Positions 1 to 8,772 of a stretch of 64,000 nt of DNA are shown here, in pieces. The DNA lies in assembly GCA_020850615.1 (NCBI GenBank), contig JADZEI010000081.1, positions 1-64,000 of the forward strand. The letters are read 5' to 3'. This stretch comes from Dehalococcoidia bacterium (GTDB lineage: Bacteria; Chloroflexota; Dehalococcoidia; Tepidiformales; Tepidiformaceae). The stretch's first letter is position 1, and the number at the start of each line of letters is the position of its first letter. The position numbers and the translations under genes are program-made. Under the pieces are notes generated by a model. That model was not told the origin of the DNA and did not search any database. It was given only the letters and a program-made list of their open reading frames with translations.

Positions 1-43
1 CGAGTCCCACGGTCTGGATGCTGGTGCTGGTATCCTGTGTCAT
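1..43 (-). CDS. N-terminal fragment of an unidentified protein
   Basis: An ATG at 43 is preceded by an AAGAGGAG Shine-Dalgarno. Reading leftwards it gives MTQDTSTSIQTVGL before the window ends. Fourteen residues are too few to name a function. The start is credible because of the ribosome site and because nothing else occupies this strand. Confidence 0.45.
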   Translation of the reverse strand, partial: MTQDTSTSIQTVGL

Positions 44-44
44 T

Positions 45-97
45 GCCGGTCACTCCTCTTTTTGCAGCACAGTACGTGACTGCGCCGGGTGACCGGC
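45..97. promoter_or_regulatory. 9-bp inverted repeat around the ribosome site of the left-edge gene
   Basis: GCCGGTCAC at 45-53 is the exact reverse complement of GTGACCGGC at 89-97. The inner arm touches the start codon at 41-43, and the Shine-Dalgarno lies between the arms. It could be an operator, or an RNA hairpin that hides the ribosome site. Neither role is shown. Confidence 0.4.
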
Positions 98-242
98 CTT
101 CTCATGCCATCTACGCCTGCGGCGCCCCGTCATGACGCGGCGTCGCCTCCGGCGGCGCGCCTCCCTTTCGCCCGGCCCGGGCTTTGCGGCGGGCGAGGGG
201 GGAGTTGGGATCGCGGCGTGTGGCGCGGTGCGGCGGGCTCCG

Positions 243-248
243 TAGAAT
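243..248 (+). promoter_or_regulatory. -10-like box TAGAAT
   Basis: TAGAAT lies 21 bases before the thiolase-like start at 270, with the GGAGGG ribosome site between them. No convincing -35 is seen. The same TANNNT form recurs before many starts in this window. Confidence 0.35.
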
Positions 249-269
249 CGGGCGGCGGAGGGTACTGAG

Positions 270-1460
270 ATGGCACATCCACTCCGCGGGGCGACGGCCA
301 TCACCGGCCTGGGCATGACCCCGATGGGCCGTGTGTTCGGCAAGACGACGATGGAGCTGGCGGCGGACGCGATCCGGATCGCGATCGAGGATGCGGGGCT
401 CCAGAAGAGCGATATCGATGGCCTGCTGATCAACCCGGGGATCACGGGCGTGACGGGCGGGGGGATCAGCCTGCCGCTGCAGAACTACCTGGGCATGACG
501 GACCTGCGGCTGCTGAACCACATGAACGCGGCCGGTTCGACGGCGGCGCAGATGGTGCAGTACGCGAGCATGGCGATCGCGGCCGGGATGGCGAACCACG
601 TGGTCTGCGTGTTCGCGGACCTGCCGCTGAGCGAGGGTAAGGGCGCGGGCGCGGCCTATGCGGGTGCGGCGCGCAACCCGAGCCGGCCGAAGGGCATGGC
701 GGGCCTGTTCGCGGCATCGGGATACTTCGGGGCGAACACGGGCTATGCGCTGGCGGCGCGGCGGCACATGGACACCTACGGCACGACACAGGACCAGCTC
801 GGGATCATCGCGGTGGGGCAACGGGCGTGGGCGACGCGGAGCCCGCTGGCGCAGATGCGCGACCCGATCACGCTGGAGGACTACCACAACTCGCGGTGGA
901 TCATCGAGCCGCTGCACCTGCTGGACTGCTGCCTGGTTTCGAACGGGGCGATCGCGGTGATCGTGAGCTCCGCGGAGCGGGCGAAGAGCATGAAGCAGCC
1001 ACCGGTCTACGTCTGGGGGATGGGCCAGGGGCACCCGGGCGACACGAGCCGGCGGGGCCGCAGCCCGGAGACGGAGACGGGCGGCATCGCCGCCGGGGAG
1101 ACGGCGTACCGGATGGCGGGCGTGGGGCCGGGGGACGTGACGCAGTGCCAGCTGTACGACTGCTACACGTACACGGTGCTGGTGACGCTGGAAGACTACG
1201 GCTTCTGCAAGAAGGGCGAGGGCGGGCCGTTCGTGGAGGACGGGAAGCTGGGGCCGGGCGGTTCGCTGCCGACGAATACGGGCGGGGGCGAGCTCTCGGG
1301 GTACTACATGTGGGGGATGACGCCGCTGAGCGAGGCGGTCATCCAGGGCCGGGGCCATGGCGGCGACCGCCAGGCGAAGAACGACGTCATCCTGTGCACA
1401 GGGAACGGTGGGACGCTGAGCTATCACGCCTGCCTGGTCCTGAGCCCGCATGCGAGCTGA
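270..1460 (+). CDS. Thiolase-like protein (DitF/Ltp2-type, DUF35 partner)
   Basis: A 396-residue thiolase-fold protein opening with ATAITGLGMTPMGR, as in the lipid-transfer/SCP2 thiolase-like group. The place where thiolases carry the nucleophilic cysteine reads NAAGST (about residues 90-95), so no thiolysis cysteine is seen. Relatives without this cysteine, such as Ltp2, work with a DUF35 protein as retro-aldolases on steroid side-chain CoA esters. The next gene, 3 bases downstream, encodes a DUF35 protein, so the two probably form one complex. The start has GGAGGG at 7 bases. The true acyl-CoA substrate cannot be read from sequence. Confidence 0.85.
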   Translation: MAHPLRGATAITGLGMTPMGRVFGKTTMELAADAIRIAIEDAGLQKSDIDGLLINPGITGVTGGGISLPLQNYLGMTDLRLLNHMNAAGSTAAQMVQYASMAIAAGMANHVVCVFADLPLSEGKGAGAAYAGAARNPSRPKGMAGLFAASGYFGANTGYALAARRHMDTYGTTQDQLGIIAVGQRAWATRSPLAQMRDPITLEDYHNSRWIIEPLHLLDCCLVSNGAIAVIVSSAERAKSMKQPPVYVWGMGQGHPGDTSRRGRSPETETGGIAAGETAYRMAGVGPGDVTQCQLYDCYTYTVLVTLEDYGFCKKGEGGPFVEDGKLGPGGSLPTNTGGGELSGYYMWGMTPLSEAVIQGRGHGGDRQAKNDVILCTGNGGTLSYHACLVLSPHAS

Positions 1461-1463
1461 GCC

Positions 1464-1874
1464 ATGACTGAACCAGTTATCGAAAAGCCAATCCCGGAAG
1501 CGGACGACGCCTCGAAGCCGTTCTATGAGGGCGGCATGGCGGGGCGCCTGATGATGATGAAGTGCTCGAGCTGCGGGACGTGGCGGCTGCCATCGCGCAG
1601 CCATTGCGACGAGTGCCTTTCGGACCAGTACACGTGGGAGCAGGCGAGCGGCCGTGGCGTGATCCGGACGTTCGGGGTGATGCACCAGAAGTACCACCCC
1701 GGGTTCTTCCCGGAGCTGCCGTACAACGTGACGATCGTGGAGCTCGAGGAAGGGCCGCGGGTGGTGACGAACATCGTGGGCGCGCCGAACAGCGAGCTGC
1801 GGGTGGGGTTGCCGGTAGTGGTGCAGTTCGAGAAGCACGCGGATTCGGCGATCCCGAAGTTCCGGCCTGTGTGA
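1464..1874 (+). CDS. DUF35 zinc-ribbon/OB-fold acyl-CoA-binding protein
   Basis: 136 residues of the usual DUF35 form. A short helical N-terminus is followed by a rubredoxin-like zinc ribbon (CSSCGTWRLPSRSHCDEC, four cysteines, about residues 33-50) and an OB-fold. Family members bind the CoA part of a substrate and dock on a thiolase-like partner, here the gene ending 3 bases upstream. The pair looks like a small two-gene operon. No separate promoter is visible. Confidence 0.9.
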   Translation: MTEPVIEKPIPEADDASKPFYEGGMAGRLMMMKCSSCGTWRLPSRSHCDECLSDQYTWEQASGRGVIRTFGVMHQKYHPGFFPELPYNVTIVELEEGPRVVTNIVGAPNSELRVGLPVVVQFEKHADSAIPKFRPV

Positions 1875-1916
1875 GGTGGGCGGCGGGGGAGGCATTTCCC
1901 GTTAGGCGGGGTTTGG

Positions 1917-1922
1917 TACGAT
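1917..1922 (+). promoter_or_regulatory. -10-like box for the tRNA cluster
   Basis: TACGAT lies 11 bases before the mature 5' end of tRNA-Trp, the distance expected for a tRNA promoter. A weak TTTCCC 16 bases upstream could serve as -35. Confidence 0.4.
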
Positions 1923-1933
1923 AGGTGCTGCGC

Positions 1934-2009
1934 AGGGGTGTAGCTCAGTTGGCAGAGCATCGGCCTCCAAATCCGAGTGTCGCGGGTTCGAATCCTGCCA
2001 CCCCTGCCA
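1934..2009 (+). tRNA. tRNA-Trp (anticodon CCA)
   Basis: Full cloverleaf. AGGGGTG pairs with CACCCCT, the anticodon loop is CTCCAAA with CCA, and the T arm is GCGGG-TTCGAAT-CCTGC. The 3' CCA is encoded. It is first of a three-tRNA cluster. Confidence 0.95.
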
Positions 2010-2086
2010 TTCGACGAAAGGGTCCGCGCTTGTGACCCTCAGCGGCTTGCCGCAAAGCGCGGTTGCTTCGTAGGATGAGCGGACGT

Positions 2087-2170
2087 GCCCAGGTGGTGGA
2101 ATGGCAGACACGCTGTCTTGAGGGGGCAGTGCCGATAGGCGTGTGAGTTCAAATCTCACCCTGGGCACCA
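2087..2170 (+). tRNA. tRNA-Leu (anticodon GAG)
   Basis: Acceptor arms GCCCAGG and CCTGGGC pair. The anticodon stem CTGTC/GGCAG holds loop TTGAGGG with GAG. The longer variable arm expected of a class II tRNA follows, and the T arm is GTGAG-TTCAAAT-CTCAC. CCA is encoded. Confidence 0.95.
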
Positions 2171-2186
2171 CACACCGCAGTTATCC

Positions 2187-2260
2187 GGCGCCGTGGCCAA
2201 GTGGCAAGGCAGAGGTCTGCAAAACCTTCACCGCCGGTTCGAATCCGGCCGGCGCCTCCA
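2187..2260 (+). tRNA. tRNA-Cys (anticodon GCA)
   Basis: GGCGCCG pairs with CGGCGCC. The anticodon loop is CTGCAAA with GCA, and the discriminator U is typical of tRNA-Cys. CCA is encoded. It starts 16 bases after the tRNA-Leu, so it is probably co-transcribed. Confidence 0.95.
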
Positions 2261-2301
2261 AGCCCCTCCCCGCCCCGCGGCTTTGCCTCCCCTCCTGTTT
2301 T

Positions 2302-2321
2302 CGATTTGCGATTTTCGATTT
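2302..2321. repeat. Short AT-rich heptamer repeat
   Basis: CGATTT occurs three times at exact 7-base spacing (2302, 2309, 2316) in the gap after the tRNA cluster. The rest of 2261-2498 holds no gene that I can support. Confidence 0.5.
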
Positions 2322-2498
2322 CCGCCATGCGGTTGGGGTGGAGCGCTGCGCGCGGCCTGACGACCAGGTCGCGGTCGTAGTGGGCACGTCCTGATGGCTT
2401 CGCCGCCTAGTCCGACGCGGGAGGGCTGTGGCTGCTATCGGCGCCGGTTGGCGGCAGCGCGGGGGGCGTGCGCGCTGCCGCGGGGCTGCGGGCGGGGG

Positions 2499-2855
2499 TT
2501 ATTGTTTGGCGTAGTTGGCGGCGCCCTGGAATTCGACGACGACGGTGGGCTTTTCGCCGCTGTTCCAGGCGTCGTGGCCGGGGGCGATGCGGTAGACGTC
2601 GCCGGCGACGATGTCCTTCGTGGTGCCGTCGGTGTGCTCGATGTGGAGGGCGCCGGCGATCATGTAGCCGATGTGTTCGACCTGGCAACTGGGCGTGTTG
2701 ACGACGGGCTGGATGCACTCGGACCACTTCCAGCCGGGCTGGAAGGTGTAGCGGCCGATTTGCCCGCCGGCGAGGCTGACGAGCTCGATGAACGTCTTCG
2801 GCGGGGTCCGCGTTTCGTCGGGGGTGCTGAAATCGCGGGATTCGACTCCGGGCAT
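2499..2855 (-). CDS. Single-domain cupin protein
   Basis: 118 residues from an ATG with AGGAG upstream. The cupin motifs are visible: GYMIAGALHIEHTDG in the first strand set and GDVYRIAPGHDAWNSGEKP in the second, with HIEH and the GHDAW histidine as likely metal ligands. Such small cupins bind metal or small ligands and often sit beside regulators or oxygenases, but here no neighbour points to a substrate. The open frame runs far upstream, but homology and the ribosome site begin here. Confidence 0.85.
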   Translation of the reverse strand: MPGVESRDFSTPDETRTPPKTFIELVSLAGGQIGRYTFQPGWKWSECIQPVVNTPSCQVEHIGYMIAGALHIEHTDGTTKDIVAGDVYRIAPGHDAWNSGEKPTVVVEFQGAANYAKQ

Positions 2856-3055
2856 GGTGGTTCTCCTGGGGGACATGTGTGGTGGCGTCTGCGATGCCAC
2901 CCGCTGCAGTAGTGCGGGGCCGGGGCCGTTCGTTACGGGCGCCTGGAGTGCTTGCGAGCGGGTTGCAGGGGCGTTGCGTAAACAATCCCGCCGGTCGCGG
3001 AAAACAGTTCGTAACGGGCGCACCGCGGTGGCGCGGCGTGGCAGAGAATCGCGAC

Positions 3056-4033
3056 ATGACGCGACGGTACGTCGGCGCAGTGGGCCTGTTCCTGGGCGTG
3101 GTGTGCCTCGCGGGGCTGACGCTGGGGGCGATGCTGCCCGTGGTGGAGAGCTGGCAACTGGTGCTGGCCGCGCTCGTGCTGTACCCGGCGGGGGTGTACT
3201 TCGACCTGTTGCCACCGGGCCGGCCGCCGGGGGTGGTGACAGCGGCCGCGGAGGCGCCGGACGAGCCCGGCGAGCCGGAAGGGCTGCCGCCGGCGATGGT
3301 GCCGGGGCCGCCGCGTTCGCCGGGGTTCGCGGGCTGGTCATATGTGGACATGGATGGCGAGGCGGAGCCGCCGCAACGCGGGACGCTGGCGTTCCTCGTG
3401 GTGGCGGCGCTCGCGGTGGGGCTTGCGGTGGGGGCGGTCGCGACCGGGCTGGCGATGTCGATGCGGGAGGAGGGCGCGACCGAGGCCGCGGTCCCGGGCA
3501 CAGAGCCGCCGGCTGAGGCAACGGGCGAACAATCCGCGGTGAGCCCTTCGCCCACGCCTAGCCCGACGACGGAGGCGACGGCGACGCCCACGGCGACAGC
3601 GACACCGAGTCCCACGCCGAGCCCGACGCCGGAGCCACCCACGCCGACGCCGACGGTGGCGCGCCGCACGGAACCGACACCCGCGCCGCCCACACCGGTG
3701 CCGACGCTCGCGCCACAGACATCGCGATCCACGGCGGCGAGCATTGGCGGGACGTGGGAGATCGTGGACACGGTGACGTATGGGCCGGGGCAGGGCGAGA
3801 CGTACCGGTTCGAGGTGGACCTGCGGCAGGCGGGCGGCGTGGTGACGGGCGGGGGCGCGGGACTCGACCTGGTCGGCGAGCGGCAGGGCGACCGGATAGT
3901 CGTCGCGTTCGAACGCGAGGGGGCCACGGGCTACTTCATCTGGTGGGTGGCAGACGGCGAGACGCTGTGGGGTGAGTTCAGGGATAACGGCGCGGAAAAC
4001 GGCGGGACGAGCCTGGCGCGGCGGGTGGACTGA
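3056..4033 (+). CDS. Membrane protein with Pro/Thr stalk and C-terminal lipocalin-like domain
   Basis: 325 residues. Two hydrophobic spans lie near residues 6-45 and a third near 103-130. A linker of PTP/SPTP repeats (about residues 160-220) and a C-terminal globular part of about 90 residues follow (GGTWEIVDTVTYG at its start, IWWVADGETLWGEF near its end). Stalks of this kind are common in Chloroflexota envelope proteins and place the last domain outside the cell. The globular part resembles small beta-barrel domains with a GTW start, but I cannot name it. The ATG was chosen because the first span follows at once. Confidence 0.8.
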   Translation: MTRRYVGAVGLFLGVVCLAGLTLGAMLPVVESWQLVLAALVLYPAGVYFDLLPPGRPPGVVTAAAEAPDEPGEPEGLPPAMVPGPPRSPGFAGWSYVDMDGEAEPPQRGTLAFLVVAALAVGLAVGAVATGLAMSMREEGATEAAVPGTEPPAEATGEQSAVSPSPTPSPTTEATATPTATATPSPTPSPTPEPPTPTPTVARRTEPTPAPPTPVPTLAPQTSRSTAASIGGTWEIVDTVTYGPGQGETYRFEVDLRQAGGVVTGGGAGLDLVGERQGDRIVVAFEREGATGYFIWWVADGETLWGEFRDNGAENGGTSLARRVD

Positions 4034-4133
4034 GTCGCCCAGCGGGCGGGCGCATCGCTGGTGGTGATTGACGGGCGGGGGCGGCGCGGCGCAGCATGCC
4101 GGGGAGGCGCGCGGGGGCGCCCGGGAGCTGGCC

Positions 4134-4982
4134 ATGCAGTTGCGCCGGGTTATGCGACGAGCGGGAGAGCGAACGGTCACGGCCCGCGCCACCGCGAGCC
4201 ATGCGCCGGCGCGGCGGGCGCCGGGCATCCTCGACCTGCAGCGGATGGCGGGGAACCGGGCGACGGCGAACTTGATCCAGCGGGTGGGCGGCGGCCAGGT
4301 GAAGGCGAAGGACGGCGCGCTCAAGGTCATCAAGGACGTGACGGCCGGGAAAGCGACGAAGGGCACGAAGATCGACGTGCCGCTCTCCGTGACGTATGCG
4401 GACGATTCGAAGGACGCGCTCAACATCAACGTGAGCCACGAGCGGCACCTGATCTCTTCGTACACGACGAAGCTGAACGAGACGAAGGACAACCCGCAGA
4501 ACACGATCGCGGCGGTGAGCGACGCCGAGTTCGTGCAGGGGTTCGAGGACTACTCGGAGAAGGTAGCGGCGCGGATCGGCGCCCAGGGGAGCGCCTACAA
4601 GCCGGATGACCCGGCGAACGAGCTGGACACGGTGGCGGGGCTGAAGTTCCACAGCGACAACAAGAGCTTCGGGGCGTCGCTCCACTGCTTCCCGACGGCC
4701 GGGGGCAAGGCCAGGACGCTGGATGCGACGCAGTTCGCGGCGTTCAAGAACGTCACGCGGCTGCTGAGCATCACGGAATGGGCGAGCGCGGGGTCGACCC
4801 TGAAAAAGGGACAACTGGCGTGGGAGGACAAGGCGAACGACACATGGAAGGCGGCGCTGCTAACGCAGGAGCAGATCGATCAGATCGCGGCCGCGCTGCT
4901 CAAGGGGCCGAAGGAGATCGCGGCGGCGAAGCAGCAGAAGGCGGCGGCCGCCAAGGCGAAGGCGACCGCGCCGAAAGAGTAG
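4134..4982 (+). CDS. Unknown protein with LQRxAGNRA...LIQR leader motif
   Basis: 282 residues from an ATG with GGGAG at 6 bases; a TTG at 4068 is an alternative. About residues 33-50 read LQRMAGNRATANLIQR. I associate this pattern with the N-termini of proteins from extracellular contractile injection loci, often with DUF4157. The middle (KAKDGALKVIKDVTAG onward) matches no family I know. The end is an Ala/Lys-rich helical tail with no signal peptide or membrane span. No injection-system genes are in the window, so any export role is inference. Confidence 0.7.
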   Translation: MQLRRVMRRAGERTVTARATASHAPARRAPGILDLQRMAGNRATANLIQRVGGGQVKAKDGALKVIKDVTAGKATKGTKIDVPLSVTYADDSKDALNINVSHERHLISSYTTKLNETKDNPQNTIAAVSDAEFVQGFEDYSEKVAARIGAQGSAYKPDDPANELDTVAGLKFHSDNKSFGASLHCFPTAGGKARTLDATQFAAFKNVTRLLSITEWASAGSTLKKGQLAWEDKANDTWKAALLTQEQIDQIAAALLKGPKEIAAAKQQKAAAAKAKATAPKE

Positions 4983-5000
4983 GTTGCGGACGCTATCCGG

Positions 5001-6227
5001 TCAGGCGCGGCCCTTCATGATGCCGTTCCAGTAGAGGCGGGGCAGGCCGTACTTCTTCACCCAGTACATGGTGCGGCGCTCGCGGGTCTGGTCGATGCGG
5101 AAGGAGTTCATGGGCTTGAGGTCGTAGTCGAACTCGGCCATGACGAGCTTGCCGTCGCCGGTGACGAGCGGGCAGGCGGTGTAGCCGTCGTAGCTGGCGT
5201 CGAGCGAGCGGCCCTGGATTTCGGCGACGAGGTTCTTGACCAACACGGGAGCCTGCTTGCGGATGGCGGCGCCGGTCTTGCTCGTGGGCAGGGAGCTGGC
5301 GTCGCCGAGCGAGAAGACGTTGGCGTAGCGCGTGTGGCGGAGGGTGTTCTTGTCGACATCGACCCAGCCGTCGGCGTTCGCGAGCGGGCTGTTGCGGACG
5401 AAGTCGGGCGCGCTCTGCGGCGGGGTGACGTGGAGGAGGTCGTAGTGGACGACGGTCTCTTCGTTGGTGTCGAGGTTGCGGAGCACCGCCTCGCGCGTGT
5501 CGGGGCGGACCTCGACGAGGTTGGTGCGGTAGCGGACGTCGATGCCCTTGCGCTCGACGACGGCGCGGAGGGTCTTCGCGTAGGCCTCGACCTGGAAGAT
5601 GCCGGCGTTGGCGGTGGCGAAGATGATGTTGGTCTTGTCGCGCACGCCGTTCTTGCGGAAGGCGTCATCGGCGAGGTAGGCGATCTTCTGGGGTGCGCCG
5701 CCGCACTTGATGGGCGTGGCGGGGTGGGTGAAGAGCGCAGTCCCGCCCTTGAAGGTGCGGATGAACTCCCAGGTCTTGTCGACGTACTCGTAGCTGTAGT
5801 TGCTGCAGACGCCGTCCTTGCCCAGGGCTTCGGGGACGCCGGGGATGGCGCTCCAGTTGAGCTGGATGCCGGGGGCAACGACGAGGTAGTCGTAGGTGAT
5901 GCGCGCGCCGGCGGCGGTGGTGACGGCGTTCTCCTCCGGGAGGAACGTGGTGACGGCGTCGCGGATCCAGGTGGCGCGCTTCGGGATGACGGAGCGCTCG
6001 CTGCGGCGGGTCGACTCCTTCTTCGCATCGCCACCGCCGACAAGGGTCCAGAGCGGCTGGTAGTAGTGCCGGTTGGATGGCTCGATGATGGCGACATCGG
6101 TGCCGGGCAGGGCCCGGAGGAGGCGGGCGGCGGCGCTGATGCCGGCGTTGCCGCCACCGACGACGACAACCTGGTGATGGCGCGTCGCGGGGGTGGCCGT
6201 GGAGGGCCGTTCCTGGGCCTGGGTCAT
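5001..6227 (-). CDS. sqr: Sulfide:quinone oxidoreductase, type II (SQOR-like)
   Basis: 408-residue FAD enzyme that oxidises sulfide and reduces membrane quinone. The dinucleotide motif [12 protein letters not shown] is at residues 20-31. The redox cysteines of the SQOR group are Cys175 in KCGGAPQK and Cys352 in YTACPLVTG; Cys141 (GVCSNYS) is also kept. [15 protein letters not shown] and [12 protein letters not shown] are characteristic of the mitochondrial-like branch. The ATG has GGAG at 7 bases, and the long upstream frame is discarded. It stands alone, 18 bases tail to tail from the preceding gene. GACTTAAGTC, a perfect palindrome at 6301-6310, lies 74 bases upstream and could be an operator. 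Confidence 0.93.
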   Translation of the reverse strand: MTQAQERPSTATPATRHHQVVVVGGGNAGISAAARLLRALPGTDVAIIEPSNRHYYQPLWTLVGGGDAKKESTRRSERSVIPKRATWIRDAVTTFLPEENAVTTAAGARITYDYLVVAPGIQLNWSAIPGVPEALGKDGVCSNYSYEYVDKTWEFIRTFKGGTALFTHPATPIKCGGAPQKIAYLADDAFRKNGVRDKTNIIFATANAGIFQVEAYAKTLRAVVERKGIDVRYRTNLVEVRPDTREAVLRNLDTNEETVVHYDLLHVTPPQSAPDFVRNSPLANADGWVDVDKNTLRHTRYANVFSLGDASSLPTSKTGAAIRKQAPVLVKNLVAEIQGRSLDASYDGYTACPLVTGDGKLVMAEFDYDLKPMNSFRIDQTRERRTMYWVKKYGLPRLYWNGIMKGRA

Positions 6228-6349
6228 GGTGGAGCTCCGGAGGCGGCGGGGCGGGCCGCGTAGTCGGGTTAGGGTACCGGGGCAGCCGGGTGCGGAAGGT
6301 GACTTAAGTCGCAAGAATGCGGGCCCGTGGGGCCGGTGTGTGGAGCCGG

Positions 6350-7276
6350 TCAGTCGCGGCGGAAGAGCGTGGCGCCCCACTCGCCCCATGCGATGGACCC
6401 CGGGTGGATGCCGAGACCGTAGGTGAACTCGTAGACCTGGTCCCAGAACGAGTCGGCGGCACCGGGGATGACGGCCATCAGCCCCCACGCGAGCAGGAAC
6501 CCGCCCCACGGCCCGAGCATGGCGGCGTAGCGGCGTGGTGTCTCACCGAGGTGGGGTTCGAGGGCGCCGAAACCGTCGAACGGCGGCAAGGGGATGAGGT
6601 TCCACATCGCGGCCGCGACCTGGAGGAAGGCGAGGTAGCCGAGCCCGGCGCCAGCAGCGGTGTAGGGATCGACGAGACCGTAGTGGAAGACAAGGCCGAT
6701 GGCGCCGGCGCAGGCCAGGTTGGTTGCGGGGCCGGCGAGGGAAACGAGCGTCCGCCACCAGCGACTACGGAGGTCGGCCACGCAGACCATCGTTGCGCCG
6801 CCGATGAGGGGCATCCCGCCCATGAGGACGAAGAACAGCGGCAGGACCACCGACGTGATCGGGTGCATGAAGCGCACGGGGTTGAGGGTGAGGTAGCCGC
6901 GCTCGCGGATGGCCCTGTCGCCGCCAAGGTAGGCGGTCAGGGCATGCGCGAACTCGTGGAAGGTGAGCGAGACGATCCAGCCGCCGAAGACGATGGCACG
7001 GATGATAACGAGGTCGTGATCACCCTTTGACCAGGCGAATACCAGCGACCCGACACAAATGGCCACGGCGGCCAGGAACACCAGCACGCGGAGAGCGCCC
7101 GCTTCGGGGATGGCGATGGAGGAGCGGGCTGCTCGGGAGGTGAAGCTCGGGGCGCAGGCGCGGCAGCGGGTGCCGACCGCGGTGGTGACGACGCAGCGCG
7201 CGCAAAGCGGGGCTTCGCAACGGCCGCAGGCGAGCGTCGACGCGAAATCGTGCGAGTTGCATTGTGCCAGGGCCAT
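6350..7276 (-). CDS. M50 site-2-type membrane metalloprotease with N-terminal B-box zinc domain
   Basis: 308 residues. The first 45 hold a B-box-like cysteine/histidine cluster (CNSH, CGRC, CARC, CRAC). Several membrane spans follow, with the zinc protease motif HEFAH at 107-111 and the second metal-site segment NLIPLPPFDGFGAL. These proteases cut within membranes, usually in envelope stress signalling. A zinc domain on the N-terminus occurs in a subset of bacterial M50 proteins. The ATG at 7276 has GGAG at 8 bases. No anti-sigma partner is adjacent. Confidence 0.88.
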   Translation of the reverse strand: MALAQCNSHDFASTLACGRCEAPLCARCVVTTAVGTRCRACAPSFTSRAARSSIAIPEAGALRVLVFLAAVAICVGSLVFAWSKGDHDLVIIRAIVFGGWIVSLTFHEFAHALTAYLGGDRAIRERGYLTLNPVRFMHPITSVVLPLFFVLMGGMPLIGGATMVCVADLRSRWWRTLVSLAGPATNLACAGAIGLVFHYGLVDPYTAAGAGLGYLAFLQVAAAMWNLIPLPPFDGFGALEPHLGETPRRYAAMLGPWGGFLLAWGLMAVIPGAADSFWDQVYEFTYGLGIHPGSIAWGEWGATLFRRD

Positions 7277-7405
7277 CGACCGCTCCGGGGGCGAGGCGCC
7301 CCACCAGAACGTTCGGCCGCACCGCAGACCGGCAACAGGCTGGCATGGCAGCAATCACCACTCATCCACCAGCGGTGGAGCCGGCCGGTACCGTGCCGTG
7401 TCGCA

Positions 7406-7939
7406 TTACCAGGTGCGGGTGGCGCGGAAGAGGCGGATGGGCGCGGGGATGCCCTTCATTACCGCGGGGCCGAGCTCTTCGAGATCGATGTCGTCGAGCC
7501 GGCGTTCGAGGGCGGTACAGGCGGCTTCGCTGACGACGACTTCGCCGGGGCCGGCCATGTCGACGACGCGGGAGGCGACGTTGACGTCGTGGCCGACGAT
7601 GTCGTCGCGGCGGCGGGTGGGGCGGCCCCAGTGGACGCCGATGCGCACCCAGAGGGGGACGGCGAGCTCGGCGGACTGCTCTTCGAAGCGCTCCTGGAGG
7701 GCGACCGTGGTCTCAATCGCGTCGCAGGCGGTGGGGAAGAAGAGGAGGAGGCCGTCGCCGAGCTCCTTGACGATGCGCGCGCCCTGGGGGAGGGCGGTGG
7801 TAACGATGCGCTCCTGGAGGGCGAGGAGCTCGAGGGCTTCGGCGTCGCCGCGGAGGGCGGTGTACTCGGTGAAGCCGACGATATCGGTGAAGACGACGGC
7901 ACCGGTGAGCACATCGAGGGCGGGCGCCGCCGTCTGCAT
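7406..7939 (-). CDS. Class III adenylate/guanylate cyclase-domain protein
   Basis: 177 residues, almost only a CHD cyclase domain. VVFTDIVGFTEYT supplies the first metal aspartate, KELGDGLLLFF the second, and GHDVNVASRV the transition-state Asn/Arg positions. The start ATG shares one base with the stop of the upstream DUF4097 gene (TGATG), so translation is coupled. A free cyclase domain may make cAMP or cGMP or act as a regulatory partner. The sequence does not decide which. Confidence 0.88.
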   Translation of the reverse strand: MQTAAPALDVLTGAVVFTDIVGFTEYTALRGDAEALELLALQERIVTTALPQGARIVKELGDGLLLFFPTACDAIETTVALQERFEEQSAELAVPLWVRIGVHWGRPTRRRDDIVGHDVNVASRVVDMAGPGEVVVSEAACTALERRLDDIDLEELGPAVMKGIPAPIRLFRATRTW

Positions 7940-8646
7940 CAGGATGGCACCACTTCCACGCGCCCGCTGAGGGTCGAGACGGAGACGCGGCAATCGGTGC
8001 CGCGGGGGCAGGTGCAATCGAGCCTGCCGCCGACGCTCTTCATCGCGATTTCCGGGCGGACGCCTTCGGGGAGGCGGACGGTGACCCGGCCGGAGATGGT
8101 GTGGACGTGGACCTCTTCGCGGCCGGCGGAACCGATTTCGACGCGGCCGGAGACGGTCTTGGCGCGGACTTCGCCGGAGACGGACTCGACGGTGGCGCGG
8201 CCGGAGACGGTCGCGACATCGGCGCGGCTGGCGCTGCCGATTTCGATGCTGCCGCTCTTCGTGGCGGCGCGCACGGCGCCGACGCGGCCGACTTTGATGC
8301 TGCCGGAGATCGAGCGCACGTCGGCTTTCGTGGCCTCTGCGACCTGGATGCTGCCGGAGGCCGTGCTGACGCGCGTGGGGCCGGCGCGGCCGTGCACTTC
8401 GACGCGGCCAGAGAGCGAGCCGATGACCAGGGCGATGCCGGCGGGGCAGCGCATGACGAACGCGCCCGACGGCTGGACGGAGAGTTGCGTGCCGTCGCGC
8501 TCGGTGCGGTTGCCGCCGCGTTCGATGAGGATGTCGGGGCGGTCCTCGCAGTAGACCTGCACGGAGCCGGACCGGTTGTTCACGCGAATGACGTCGATCC
8601 CATCGCGGGAGGACGTCCCACCACCAGTGCCACCAGAGTCTTCCAC
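7939..8646 (-). CDS. DUF4097-type beta-helix (toastrack) protein
   Basis: About 235 residues dominated by the repeating SGSIxV/SGRVEIG pattern of DUF4097 adhesin-like domains, each repeat giving one strand of a beta-helix. No signal peptide or membrane span is seen. The start is uncertain. I chose GTG at 8646 because it is the first plausible start before the conserved part; another GTG lies about 25 codons later. It overlaps the cyclase start, so the two proteins probably work together, perhaps as sensor scaffold and output. Confidence 0.75.
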   Translation of the reverse strand: MEDSGGTGGGTSSRDGIDVIRVNNRSGSVQVYCEDRPDILIERGGNRTERDGTQLSVQPSGAFVMRCPAGIALVIGSLSGRVEVHGRAGPTRVSTASGSIQVAEATKADVRSISGSIKVGRVGAVRAATKSGSIEIGSASRADVATVSGRATVESVSGEVRAKTVSGRVEIGSAGREEVHVHTISGRVTVRLPEGVRPEIAMKSVGGRLDCTCPRGTDCRVSVSTLSGRVEVVPS

Positions 8647-8772
8647 GGGATGATCATAGCGCCGCGGACGGGCGGGAGCGTGGCGGGCATCACAGATGGC
8701 GCTACCGAACGGCCACGCGCGGCGACGCGACTGCCCCTGCACGGCCACCGGGAGTGCGCCGAGAACCATGGC

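Noticed and set aside
3541-3720. Simple-sequence run of CCGACG-type codons, considered as a CRISPR or satellite
   Set aside because: It encodes the Pro/Thr stalk of the membrane protein. There are no spacers and the unit is only 6 bases.
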